DNA from: Thiofilum flexile DSM 14609
GTDB lineage: Bacteria > Pseudomonadota > Gammaproteobacteria > Thiotrichales > Thiotrichaceae
DNA length: 64,000 bases
Reading direction: 5' to 3'
Assembly: GCF_000380185.1 (NCBI RefSeq)
Contig: NZ_KB904791.1
Span: forward strand, 1 to 64,000
Positions 35,587-44,622 of the stretch are shown here, piece after piece. Positions within the stretch are counted from its first letter, which is position 1. Every line of letters begins with the position of its first letter. The position numbers were made by a program, and so were the translations under genes. The notes beneath the pieces are model-generated. The model saw nothing but the letters and a program-made list of their open reading frames with translations. It had not been told where the DNA came from and made no database searches.

Positions 35587-36435
35587 TCATTTTTGATCAG
35601 GAAGAGCAATTTGAAACTTGACCCTACGACGGGCGACTACTGATTCATTAGGAATCATGGCCTCTGTTATATTTCTATCTAGGTCTATTAAGGTGATACC
35701 ACGATAGGTTGTTAATAACACAATACTATCGCTTAATTTGATCATGCTATTGGGGAAATTACGGTACCACCCTTTTACACTCATTAGCTTTTGACTATAG
35801 GATTTCGCATTAGCTCTATAAATGAGTTTAACGAGTTCACCCTTAAACGTTACAAATAAAAACTCGCCTTTTTCTTCATTTAGTACAATAGCTTGAGTAA
35901 TCGCAATATCCCAATCTATTATTTTTCTAAGATAAGGTTTTTTGCCCTTAACATTAATTTCATATACACCTCTTCCCGATGATGCAACGCTAGTTAGCTC
36001 ACCACCAACAGAAGTAAATGCCACCGCCTTTTTATTCAATAATAGCAAGGATATAGTTCTTTCTGGTAAAACTAACTTTTTCTTATTGTTTAATAATAAT
36101 GTGACAAAGCCACTGTTTTTGTTCCAGCCATTTTCATTATTTTTGCATATTATATATTTATCTAGTTTATTACAGGTGTCTGTTTTCTTGGTATCGTAAT
36201 CTTCAGTATTATTAATAGATAGAATGTTATTGCTTAAGCTAGCATTGATAGCATTTATATTTCTTTCTTTTAGCCATAATCGGATTCTATTGACCTGAAA
36301 GTTGCTTTTTGTAGATAAAGTTATATCACCAAGGCTTATAAAGCCATGGCGAATGAATTGATTTTTCATATAGAAAAATAGTTTATCATCGGCATTGCCA
36401 TTCACGCTCCAACACTCAACGACTGATAAGCACAA
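35587..36435 (-). CDS. AT-rich orphan protein, unknown function
   Basis: 282 residues, rich in Asn/Lys/Ile and short beta-type repeats (SLGDITLS, AVAFTSVGGELTSVAS, EFLFVTFKGELVKLIY, SIVLLTTYRGITLIDLD), suggesting a small beta-propeller-like fold. The start is TTG 36435, six bases after a perfect AGGAGG; no ATG lies nearby in frame until residue 23. Base composition is much more AT-rich than pntAa or the CoA-transferase around it, which points to recent acquisition. A MITE-like element lies upstream. No family recognised. Confidence 0.6.
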   Translation of the reverse strand: MCLSVVECWSVNGNADDKLFFYMKNQFIRHGFISLGDITLSTKSNFQVNRIRLWLKERNINAINASLSNNILSINNTEDYDTKKTDTCNKLDKYIICKNNENGWNKNSGFVTLLLNNKKKLVLPERTISLLLLNKKAVAFTSVGGELTSVASSGRGVYEINVKGKKPYLRKIIDWDIAITQAIVLNEEKGEFLFVTFKGELVKLIYRANAKSYSQKLMSVKGWYRNFPNSMIKLSDSIVLLTTYRGITLIDLDRNITEAMIPNESVVARRRVKFQIALPDQK

Positions 36436-36601
36436 TATTAACCTCCTAAATAAATAGGCGACATAGTTAAACTAAATTCTATTTATTTTTTATTAAAAAT
36501 CAATAGGTTATAATTTGTTCTATCTACTATTTAATTGGTGGGTTAATAAATATCTTATTATAACTTTCATAATGAGCGTCCATTAAAATGAAAAGAATTA
36601 A

Positions 36602-36755
36602 GGCTCTTTGGGATTTTCCGTGGTAATGATCAATTTTTGATCAGATTAAGGGCAAAACTTAGCAAACTGAACATCTCAACTTGTTGATTTCGTTAAGAAG
36701 AATTATCCAACAGAATAATGAGAAAGGTTCTCACCACGGAAGATCCTGAAGAGCC
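36602..36755. mobile_element. 154-bp MITE-like element with 23-bp terminal inverted repeats
   Basis: Ends GGCTCTTTGGGATTTTCCG... at 36602-36624 and its complement at 36733-36755 match at 20 of 23 positions. Flanking octamers AGAATTAA (36594-36601) and AGAAGTAA (36756-36763) differ at one base, a likely 8-bp target duplication. There is no coding capacity. The end sequence and 8-bp duplication are reminiscent of ISL3-family elements, which would have to supply transposase in trans. Confidence 0.75.
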
Positions 36756-36931
36756 AGAAGTAATTCCAGACTCGTGAATAAGACTGAGGTCTTGTTTTAA
36801 GTGTGGGCGCTGCAACCTAGAGATGTCAATGCTGTTAGGAATATTCTCGTGCTGCTTCACGCCTGTTATTTAACCCGCTGGTAATTGGCATGAATGATTA
36901 TAGGTGAGTGTTGTTTTACGTGCTGATCGCG

Positions 36932-37627
36932 CTAGCGGGTAGGCACAAAACCTTTAGGGGTTAGGGTCATTTGATCGAGGGCTAAACCGGATTGTTGTGC
37001 TTCATTTAATACCGACTCACTCAGTTGCTGGAGCAACGAGGGATTAGAGTGTACGTGGGTCAGTGTGGTATCCAGCAGTAGCGCTTGGAGTAATAAAGTT
37101 TCAGCTAATTCTTGTTTACTGCCATCCGGCGTGGTTTTAAATACCCCAGTTTTTAAGAGTGCTTGGGTGGCTTGTTGGCGTACTGCTTGTGCGGTTTCAC
37201 GGTTCAACTCATAAGGCTTGCCTTGTGCCGCTTGCCACATACTCACCCACCACACCGTATACGCATCAGCTAAATGCGTGACGGTTAGATTCTTAGCCGC
37301 CAGAGTGGTTTCGATGGTGGCAATAATATCGCCTTGTGCTTGTAGGGTGATAAGTGCCTCAGCGCCTAAGGGGTTTTGGCTTTGGATTCTATCGATAAAC
37401 TGTTGGGTGAATTGACGGCGCAAGTTTAAATCGGCTTTAAAACTTAAATAATCCACCTCTGGCTGGGGAGGTGTGGGCTGGGTATCTGTTGGTGCGGCTG
37501 CCATCCTAAGGGAATGCAAAGCATCTGTTTTAGCAATAGGGTGTTTATAACTCGCATAAGAATTGACCATTGTGAGATGTAAAGTCACTAATAACTTGAC
37601 AGGTAAGACTATTTTTATGCTTCTCAT
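36932..37627 (-). CDS. DUF6683-like secreted protein
   Basis: 231 residues. N-terminal signal-like segment (IKIVLPVKLLVTLHLTMVNSYA), a Pro-rich linker (PTDTQPTPPQPEVD), then a helical domain with FTQQFIDRIQSQNPLGAEAL, LTVTHLADAYTVWWVSMWQA and ELAETLLLQALLL. The ADAYxxWW-type helix resembles DUF6683. Probably periplasmic. Function unknown; monocistronic. The region 36436-36931 upstream and downstream of it holds only the MITE-like element and AT-rich sequence. Confidence 0.55.
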   Translation of the reverse strand: MRSIKIVLPVKLLVTLHLTMVNSYASYKHPIAKTDALHSLRMAAAPTDTQPTPPQPEVDYLSFKADLNLRRQFTQQFIDRIQSQNPLGAEALITLQAQGDIIATIETTLAAKNLTVTHLADAYTVWWVSMWQAAQGKPYELNRETAQAVRQQATQALLKTGVFKTTPDGSKQELAETLLLQALLLDTTLTHVHSNPSLLQQLSESVLNEAQQSGLALDQMTLTPKGFVPTR

Positions 37628-37806
37628 CTCGTGGGTCTCAATTATTAAGGCGTGTACTGAGTGTAGTGAGTCGCATCATTATTAGGGGGGAGACTAAAGG
37701 GGCTAATAGCTTAAGCGTAGGGGATTCAACGATAGGTGGTAAAGCTTTAGTGCATCCCTCCTTAAGATAGCTATAATTCCCGCACTATTTGGCTTGAGTA
37801 TTCCCT

Positions 37807-39411
37807 ATGAAACAACATCCGCGCTTCACTGCTTTATATCCCCATACTCACTCAAAAATCCTCACCGCACGTCAAGCCGTGAGTCTGATTCAAGAAAACG
37901 ATACCGTCGCTACAGGGGGCTTTATTGGTATTGGATTTGCAGAGAATATTGCCGTAGCCATCGAGCAGCGCTATGTCGAGAGTCAAGAACCTAAAAACCT
38001 CACCCTCGTCTATGCCGCTGGTCAAGGCGATGGTAAAGAGCGGGGGCTAAATCATTTTGGGCATAAGGGGTTAGTCAAGCGCGTGATCGGTGGGCATTGG
38101 GGCTTAGCACCGAAACTAGGTGCATTAGCAGCAGCCAATGCAATTGAGGCATGGAATTTACCGCAAGGGGTGATCTGTCATTTATTCCGCGATATTGCCG
38201 CCGGTAAGCCGGGCACTTTAACCCGTGTGGGATTAGGTACATTTGTTGATCCGCGCTTTGGGGGCGGTAAATTGAATGCGGTGACTCAGCAGGACTTAGT
38301 CCGGCTCCTAGAGATCGAGGGCGAGGAATATCTGCTCTATAAAAGTTTCCCGATTCAGGTGGGTATTATTCGGGGGACCACCGCTGATTTAGCGGGCAAT
38401 ATTAGTATGGAAAAAGAAGCCCTCACCCTAGAAGCGCAAGCGATTGCTATGGCAGCTCATAATAGTGGTGGCATTGTGATTGCTCAGGTCGAACGTATCA
38501 CAGAGCGCGGTACGTTAAACCCTAAATTAGTCAAAGTGCCGGGCATATTAGTCGATGCCATTGTGGTAGCGGAAAAAGCCGAGTATCAGCATCAAACCTT
38601 TATTGAACCCTATAATCCGGCTTTTTCGGGTGAGTTACGTACTCCCGTGTCGGCGATGGCTCCGATGCCTTTGGATGAGCGCAAAATTATTGCCCGCCGT
38701 GCTGCGATGGAATTAGACGCGGGTGCTGTGGTGAATCTAGGGATTGGTATGCCCGAAGGGGTCGCAGCCGTGGCAGCAGAGGAGGATATTTTTAACCTCA
38801 TGACCCTCACCGCTGAGCCGGGGGTGATTGGCGGAATTCCAGCCGGGGGTTTAAATTTTGGGGCGGCGATTAATACCCAAGCAATTTTAGACCAGCCGAA
38901 TCAATTTGATTTTTATGACGGGGGCGGCCTCGATATTGCGGTCTTAGGCTTAGCGCAGGCCGATGAAGAGGGTAATCTCAATGTGAGTAAGTTTGGGGTG
39001 AAATTAGCGGGAGCGGGGGGCTTTATTAATATTTCTCAAACCGCCAAAAAGGTGGTGTTTGTGGGGACTTTCACCGCTGGAGCTTTAGAACTCGCTATCC
39101 ATAATCAAGCACTTCAGATTATCCAAGAAGGTAAAACGCGCAAATTTGTTAAAACCGTCGAGCATCGCACCTTTAGCGGGCGAGTCGCCTTTGCCTCTAA
39201 GCGTCCAGTGTTATATATCACTGAGCGAGCGGTGTTTCGCTTATGTGCAACGGGTATAGAGCTGATTGAGCTGGCCCCCGGAATGGATTTAGAGCGCGAT
39301 ATCTTGGCACAAATGGATTTTAAACCCGCGCTTGCGCCTGATCTAAAGCTCATGGATGCACGTATTTTTGCGGATCAACCCATGGGCTTAAAAGCAGATT
39401 TAGCGGGGTAA
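37807..39411 (+). CDS. Acyl-CoA:carboxylate CoA-transferase (YdiF/propionate CoA-transferase type)
   Basis: 534 residues: fused alpha and beta halves of family I CoA-transferases. The alpha half opens [22 protein letters not shown]. The beta half contains the catalytic Glu in [19 protein letters not shown] and [16 protein letters not shown]. This type moves CoA between acetate, propionate, acetoacetate or similar acids. The nearby acetoacetyl-CoA synthetase gene (44.6 kb) makes a short-chain acid role plausible. The ATG has a poor ribosome-binding site. sbcD begins five bases after the stop. Confidence 0.88.
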   Translation: MKQHPRFTALYPHTHSKILTARQAVSLIQENDTVATGGFIGIGFAENIAVAIEQRYVESQEPKNLTLVYAAGQGDGKERGLNHFGHKGLVKRVIGGHWGLAPKLGALAAANAIEAWNLPQGVICHLFRDIAAGKPGTLTRVGLGTFVDPRFGGGKLNAVTQQDLVRLLEIEGEEYLLYKSFPIQVGIIRGTTADLAGNISMEKEALTLEAQAIAMAAHNSGGIVIAQVERITERGTLNPKLVKVPGILVDAIVVAEKAEYQHQTFIEPYNPAFSGELRTPVSAMAPMPLDERKIIARRAAMELDAGAVVNLGIGMPEGVAAVAAEEDIFNLMTLTAEPGVIGGIPAGGLNFGAAINTQAILDQPNQFDFYDGGGLDIAVLGLAQADEEGNLNVSKFGVKLAGAGGFINISQTAKKVVFVGTFTAGALELAIHNQALQIIQEGKTRKFVKTVEHRTFSGRVAFASKRPVLYITERAVFRLCATGIELIELAPGMDLERDILAQMDFKPALAPDLKLMDARIFADQPMGLKADLAG

Positions 39412-39415
39412 TGTG

Positions 39416-40627
39416 ATGAAATTACTGCATACCTCCGACTGGCATTTAGGGCGTTTGCTCTATGGTAAAAAGCGTTATAGTGAATTTTCTGCCTTTTTAA
39501 CGTGGCTCATCACAACAATTCAAGCGGAAGAGGTGGAGGTGTTAATTGTCGCAGGCGATATATTTGATACCACCACACCCGGTAATCAAGCCCAAGAGCT
39601 GTATTACTCGTTTTTGCGTGCAGTGGGCAATACCTGTTGTCGGCATGTGGTGATTACGGCGGGCAATCATGATTCCCCGGCGTTTTTAAATGCACCGAGT
39701 GCGTTATTGCGTTGTTTGAATATTTATGTGGTCGGTGCCGCCACACCGGATTGGCGTGATGAGCTGATTACGCTTTGTGATGCAAAGGGGCAACCGCAAG
39801 CCCTGATTTGCGCCGTACCCTATTTACGGGATCGAGATCTGCGCCATGCGGAGGCAGGGGAGACGATTGAAGATAAAGAGCTGAAGTTATTGCAAGGTAT
39901 TCAGACCCACTATGCGCAATTAGCCGAACTTGCATTGCAGGCTCAAGCACAATGCTCTGAGCCTATCCCGATTATTGCCACCGGACACTTATTTACTAGT
40001 GGGGCGCAAACCGCCGAGGGGGATGGGGTGCGGGAATTGTATGTGGGGTCTTTGGGGCATATTCCGGTGTCTTATTTTCCTGCTTGTTTTGATTATGTGG
40101 CGTTAGGGCATTTGCATGTGCCGCAAGTGGTCGGGGGCGTTGCCACACGGCGCTATAGTGGCTCGCCGCTTGCGATGGGGTTTGGGGAGGCGCGGCAAAC
40201 TAAAAGTGTGTGTGTGGTGGAGTTTGGTACTGCAGCGCCGGTGGTAAAGCTCGTACCTGTTCCGGTGTTTCAGGTGTTAGAGCAAGTGCGGGGTTCTTTG
40301 AGTGTTTTACAGCAGCGTTTGGCGGATGCAGTAGCGCTGCAGCAATCGATGTGGGTGGAGGTGATTTATGAGGGTGAGGAGGTCATTGGGGATTTACGCG
40401 AGCAATTAGAGTTGATTACGGCGGGGAGTCAGGTCGAGATTTTACGCATTAAAAATACCCGTATCAGTGATCAGGTGTTGCAGCCGCTACAACTGGGTGA
40501 GAGTTTAGATGATTTGGATACCTTTGAGGTGTTTGAGCGCTGTTTACAAGCTCATCAAGTGCCAGAGTCGCAATGGGCTGATTTACAGCTTTTGTATAAA
40601 GAGGTGGTTGCGACTTTGCAGCAATGA
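39416..40627 (+). CDS. sbcD: SbcD-type DNA repair exonuclease subunit
   Basis: 403 residues, Mre11/SbcD metallophosphoesterase. Metal-binding motifs appear in order: HTSDWHLG (about 5-12), VAGDIFD (about 45), TAGNHDSP (about 83), ATGHLFT and ALGHLHVP. SbcD works with the SMC-like ATPase SbcC to cut hairpins and DNA ends. No sbcC follows; the next gene is the Roco-TIR protein. ATG 39416 is preferred over the preceding GTG. Confidence 0.93.
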   Translation: MKLLHTSDWHLGRLLYGKKRYSEFSAFLTWLITTIQAEEVEVLIVAGDIFDTTTPGNQAQELYYSFLRAVGNTCCRHVVITAGNHDSPAFLNAPSALLRCLNIYVVGAATPDWRDELITLCDAKGQPQALICAVPYLRDRDLRHAEAGETIEDKELKLLQGIQTHYAQLAELALQAQAQCSEPIPIIATGHLFTSGAQTAEGDGVRELYVGSLGHIPVSYFPACFDYVALGHLHVPQVVGGVATRRYSGSPLAMGFGEARQTKSVCVVEFGTAAPVVKLVPVPVFQVLEQVRGSLSVLQQRLADAVALQQSMWVEVIYEGEEVIGDLREQLELITAGSQVEILRIKNTRISDQVLQPLQLGESLDDLDTFEVFERCLQAHQVPESQWADLQLLYKEVVATLQQ

Positions 40628-40725
40628 GTTCTAGTGTTTAGTCATCTATCAATTCAAGTTTAATGTAGTGTTGAAGCGTTAAGGTTTGGGTTAAGATGCC
40701 GGGGTGCTGTTGGTGAGAGTGATTT

Positions 40726-43428
40726 ATGGCATCAGATAAAACCCCAGAAGAGATTGTTTTAGAACGAATTGACGAGTGTCGGCAAACGCGCTCGCCACGT
40801 TTAGATTTAAGCAAGCTAGATTTGGCAGAAATACCCGAATCGGTGTTTGAGCTAGAGTGGTTGACGGAGTTAGATGTTTCAGGGTCTTGGGGTAAGCACG
40901 GTACTATATGCTCTATTTCTCCTCAAATTAAAAAGCTTACACAACTAACGAAATTAAATATTAGTCGCAATAAGTTTGCTGACTTAGATTGGTTGCAATA
41001 TATACCACTATTGCAAAGTTTAGACTGTAGTTATAATAGATTGATGACGTTAGATGGCTTGGGGTATGTTCCATTACTACGAACCTTAGACTGTCATAGT
41101 AACGGATTGGAGACGTTAGAGGGTTTAGGTGCTGCTCTGCAGCTACAAGACTTAGACTGTAGTCGTAATAGATTGGAGACGTTAGCGGGCTTGGATGCTG
41201 CTTCACAGCTACAAAGCTTATATTGTCGTAATAATAGGTTAACAACATTAGATGGCTTAGGTGCTGCTTCACAGCTACTAATCTTATATTGTAGTGATAA
41301 TAGATTGGAGACGTTAGCGGGCTTGGATGCTACTCCACAGCTACTAATCTTAGACTGTCGAAACAATCAACTTTTGTCCATAGAGCTGATTAAAACATTA
41401 GGATTGATTAATCAGCTTAAGAGCCTAAATCTTTATGGTAATCCTATAACATATATTCCGCCGTATATTTTTAGTAGTCACATTAGTAGTGGTTGCCTCG
41501 AACCACTTAGGCACTATTGGCAAGCTCTAGCCAAAGGCGCTACTAGAGTCCAGCAACTCAAAGTCCAGTTAATCGGCAATGGACTAGTCGGCAAAAGTAC
41601 ACTCGCCTATGCACTTGAGCATCGCAAAGCCCCAACTGAAAACTTTACCACCACACATGGCATTGTGGTGAAAAACATTGACCTCAGGGTCGAGGGTTTA
41701 GAGCAACCAGTAACGCTCAATCTATGGGATTTTGGTGGGCAAGAAATTTATCACGCGACCCACCGCCTATTTTTATCCAATGATCGCGTTTATCTCCTCC
41801 TCTGGGCAGAGGATACAGAAGAGCATGAAAATGAAACTCGCCATCCGGTGAGCTACTGGCTCGAATTGATTCATGATTTAGGTGAAAATTGTCCCATTAT
41901 TTTAGTGAAAAACCAGATTGATAAGAGTGATTACGATGGTTTTAGCCCACCAGAATTAGATAAAAACTGTATCGGATACGATCAAGTCGAGCATGGAATT
42001 AAAGTTTCGGCTTTGAAGTATGAGGGTTTAAACACTCTACGAGGTGCATTAGAAGATGCCATCAACAAGCTAAGTGGCAAAGTTTGCCTTGATCTACCCA
42101 ATTCATGGCTCTCTGTGCAAAGTGAATTAGAGCGTTTACGCTCGGAAAATACTAAAACAATTCCCTTTGCCCATTTTGAGCAGCTTTGCATTGGGCATGG
42201 TATAAGTAATACTGCTTGGTTTGTAAAGTACTTGCATGATACAGGAGTGCTTTTTTATAAAGCAGATATATTTCAAAATCAAATAATTCTAGATCAAAAC
42301 TGGGCGATTGAGGCGGTATATAAGGTTTTTGATCCCAATAAGAAGTTTCGTGCTCGGATTGAGCGGGCAGGTGGTCTTTTGGCTCCAGATGATTTGGAAG
42401 ATATTTGGCCTAATGAGAAAGAGGCTGAGCGAGAAATCTATCTGGAGTTTATGAAAAACTGCCACATTGGTTATGCTAAAACCTATGATTATAAAAAGAG
42501 ATTAACACAATATGATTTTATTATTCCTGCTTTATTGCCACAAAATACACCTATTAAAACTAGTTGGGGGCGTGACCAAGCAGATGATTGGATTTTAACT
42601 GTCGATTATCCTTTCTTGCATCGTAGTATTGTTGAGCGTTTAATTATTAAATTAGGAGAGAAGTATCAAGACCAAAGTACTCCATGGTTTAATGGGGTTT
42701 ATTGTGTTACTCCACAAGGGAAAATCTTAATGGAGGCTATGCTAGATAATAAGAAGCTCTCTAATAAAGGCCAAGTATGCTTTAAACTAAGAGGAGAGCG
42801 CCTAGATCCTTTACTTCTAGAGTTGCGTAAGTTTATTCAAGATGCTAGTCCCCATAGGCGTTATGAAGAGTCTCTAACCAAACAAGGCGCTACTGAACCA
42901 CTAAAGCCCTTAACAGCAAATTCATTTCAAGAAGAGGAATCGACAATGGATCAAAAAATCAAAATTTTTATTTCTTATTCTCATGCCGATGAAAAGCCTT
43001 TTTTAGAAAAAACGGAGCAATGCCTCAAAAACCTCGGACGCGCCCTACCCATCGAGTTTTGGCATGATCGTAAACTACTAGCAGGTTCTTCCGTTCATGA
43101 TGTGATCTTTAAACAACTTAAACAAGCCGATATAGTGATTCTGCTGGTAAGCCCTGATTTTATCGCATCGGACTATTGTTTCACTAGAGAAATTGTGGAA
43201 GCACTCAAAATCTATGAAAAAGAGCAAAATATTATAATTCCAATTATTATTCGTGAAACTGAGGGTTGGAGGGATTATGATATTGGTAATATCACAGCAC
43301 TGCCAACTGATGGTAGGCCATTTAAAAAATGGGCTGATCCCGATGAATTTTGGGCAGATGTACAAAAAGGTTTGCGTTTAACCATTCAAGCCCTACTTGA
43401 GAAAAAAGGAGTAACCAATGTCTCATGA
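40726..43428 (+). CDS. LRR-Roc-COR-TIR protein (bacterial Roco, candidate defence sensor)
   Basis: 900 residues. Leucine-rich repeats occupy about 20-250, six of them near-identical 22-residue units (L..LDCS.NRLETL.GL) at 96-227. A Roc GTPase follows: P-loop GNGLVGKST at 284-292, switch II DFGGQEIYHATHR, and specificity motif KNQIDKSD. A COR-like dimerisation region spans about 450-720. A C-terminal TIR domain (about 744-895) opens KIKIFISYSHADEKPF and has a candidate catalytic Glu822 in SDYCFTREIVEAL. TIR domains of this kind often act as NADases or produce cyclic ADP-ribose signals. The gene overlaps a small membrane protein gene by 11 bases. An antiphage role is inference. Confidence 0.93.
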   Translation: MASDKTPEEIVLERIDECRQTRSPRLDLSKLDLAEIPESVFELEWLTELDVSGSWGKHGTICSISPQIKKLTQLTKLNISRNKFADLDWLQYIPLLQSLDCSYNRLMTLDGLGYVPLLRTLDCHSNGLETLEGLGAALQLQDLDCSRNRLETLAGLDAASQLQSLYCRNNRLTTLDGLGAASQLLILYCSDNRLETLAGLDATPQLLILDCRNNQLLSIELIKTLGLINQLKSLNLYGNPITYIPPYIFSSHISSGCLEPLRHYWQALAKGATRVQQLKVQLIGNGLVGKSTLAYALEHRKAPTENFTTTHGIVVKNIDLRVEGLEQPVTLNLWDFGGQEIYHATHRLFLSNDRVYLLLWAEDTEEHENETRHPVSYWLELIHDLGENCPIILVKNQIDKSDYDGFSPPELDKNCIGYDQVEHGIKVSALKYEGLNTLRGALEDAINKLSGKVCLDLPNSWLSVQSELERLRSENTKTIPFAHFEQLCIGHGISNTAWFVKYLHDTGVLFYKADIFQNQIILDQNWAIEAVYKVFDPNKKFRARIERAGGLLAPDDLEDIWPNEKEAEREIYLEFMKNCHIGYAKTYDYKKRLTQYDFIIPALLPQNTPIKTSWGRDQADDWILTVDYPFLHRSIVERLIIKLGEKYQDQSTPWFNGVYCVTPQGKILMEAMLDNKKLSNKGQVCFKLRGERLDPLLLELRKFIQDASPHRRYEESLTKQGATEPLKPLTANSFQEEESTMDQKIKIFISYSHADEKPFLEKTEQCLKNLGRALPIEFWHDRKLLAGSSVHDVIFKQLKQADIVILLVSPDFIASDYCFTREIVEALKIYEKEQNIIIPIIIRETEGWRDYDIGNITALPTDGRPFKKWADPDEFWADVQKGLRLTIQALLEKKGVTNVS
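41011..41406 (+). repeat. Six tandem 66-bp leucine-rich-repeat units
   Basis: Units begin at 41011, 41077, 41143, 41209, 41275 and 41341; the last is partial. Units 3-6 are strongly similar at DNA level (for example TTGGAGACGTTAGCGGGC recurs), implying recent duplication or gene conversion within the LRR. Confidence 0.9.
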
Positions 43429-43840
43429 CGCACCCATCAATACCGGACGTTTAAAACACCTCGAAATGATTCAGCAAGTCATTAATCGTCTGGCGGGTAA
43501 TGCCTTTATTATCAAAGGCTGGAGTATTACCCTCACCTCAGCTTTACTACTCTTTATAGCCAAAGAAGATAAAGATCAAATTGCATGGGCAGCCGTCTTA
43601 GTCATACTCGCCTTTTGGCTACTCGATGCACTCTATCTACAAAAAGAACGGCAATTTCGAGCGCTTTACAATCACTATATTCAACAACCCCAAAATAGCG
43701 CAACAGATTTCAAAATGGATATTAGCCAGTTTAAAGACCAAGTTGGTTCCGTTTGGAAAGTTCTCTTCGCACCCTCACTAATTAGCCTACATCTACCGCT
43801 ATTGATTGGCCTTGTACTGGTCTTAGTGCTTATTCGTTAA
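43418..43840 (+). CDS. Small three-helix membrane protein paired with the Roco-TIR gene
   Basis: 140 residues. A conserved-looking soluble N-terminus (RLKHLEMIQQVINRLAGNAF) precedes membrane segment 1 (WSITLTSALLLFIA, about 35-48), segment 2 (IAWAAVLVILAFWLLDALYL, about 55-74), a charged cytoplasmic loop (KERQFRALYNHYIQQ) and a C-terminal helix (LISLHLPLLIGLVLVLVLI). It overlaps the Roco-TIR ORF by 11 bases, so the two are almost surely co-translated. It resembles the small membrane effectors seen in nucleotide-signalling defence operons (SLATT-like in layout), but no family can be named with certainty. Confidence 0.8.
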   Translation: MSHDAPINTGRLKHLEMIQQVINRLAGNAFIIKGWSITLTSALLLFIAKEDKDQIAWAAVLVILAFWLLDALYLQKERQFRALYNHYIQQPQNSATDFKMDISQFKDQVGSVWKVLFAPSLISLHLPLLIGLVLVLVLIR

Positions 43841-43947
43841 GCACTGACTCCACTGGTCTACTGATCATAACATCCATTTTAGCTGCCATTGACCCGCTGC
43901 TAGTGCCGTACCATAATCCTAATTAATTGTAATCTTGGAATTTAAAC

Positions 43948-44583
43948 ATGGAATTATTTAGTTACTTTCGATCCTCAGCCGCATTTCGCGTGCGCCTCGC
44001 GCTGAATTTGAAAGATATTCCACACACCATTACTCCAATCAGTTTAATAAAAGGTGAGGAAAAATCGGCGGAGTATCTAGCAGTCAACCCTCAAGGCTTT
44101 GTCCCCGCGCTACGCCTAGATAGTGGGCAAGTGCTGACTCAGTCACAGGCGATTATTGAATATTTAGAAGAAACCTATCCCGATAAACCTTTGTTAGCGA
44201 CTGATCCTATTGTGCGAGCAGAGCAACGCGCTTTTGCAGCAGTGATTGCCTGCGATATTCACCCCTTAAATAACACCCGTGTGCTGAATGACCTAGAGCA
44301 ACGCTTTGGAGCAGGGAAGGAGCAAAAAGAAGCGTGGTATCGCCAATGGATTCAAGAGGGTTTCGATGTGCTAGAGGCGCGATTGCAAAATCATGCCGGA
44401 CGCTTTGCTTGGGGCGATACTCCGTCAGTCGGCGATGTGTTTTTATTGCCGCAGACTTTTAATGCCTTACGCTTTAATGTACCCATGGATGCTTATCCTA
44501 CTATTATGGCGATTTATCATCACTGTTTAGAATTACCCGAAATAGTCGCCGCAACCCCCGCCCAGCAGGCCGATGCATTTTAG
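43948..44583 (+). CDS. maiA: Maleylacetoacetate isomerase (GST zeta class)
   Basis: 211 residues, typical length. The N-terminal thioredoxin-like GST domain starts MELFSYFRSSAAFRVRLALN, equivalent to the zeta-class SSCSxRVR active site, and then NPQGFVPAL and LTQSQAIIEYLEETYP. The C-terminal helical domain includes CDIHPLNNTRVLN. It isomerises maleylacetoacetate (or maleylpyruvate) to the fumaryl form using glutathione. hmgA and fahA, usual neighbours, are not here, so the isomerase substrate is open. The adjacent acetoacetyl-CoA synthetase uses acetoacetate, a product of that pathway. Confidence 0.88.
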   Translation: MELFSYFRSSAAFRVRLALNLKDIPHTITPISLIKGEEKSAEYLAVNPQGFVPALRLDSGQVLTQSQAIIEYLEETYPDKPLLATDPIVRAEQRAFAAVIACDIHPLNNTRVLNDLEQRFGAGKEQKEAWYRQWIQEGFDVLEARLQNHAGRFAWGDTPSVGDVFLLPQTFNALRFNVPMDAYPTIMAIYHHCLELPEIVAATPAQQADAF

Positions 44584-44622
44584 GGTAATATTTATTTTTA
44601 AGGCTGCTAGGAGTGTACTTTG

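Noticed and set aside
41011-41406. CRISPR-like periodicity of about 66 bases
   Set aside because: The units are continuous coding repeats of a leucine-rich domain without unique spacers.
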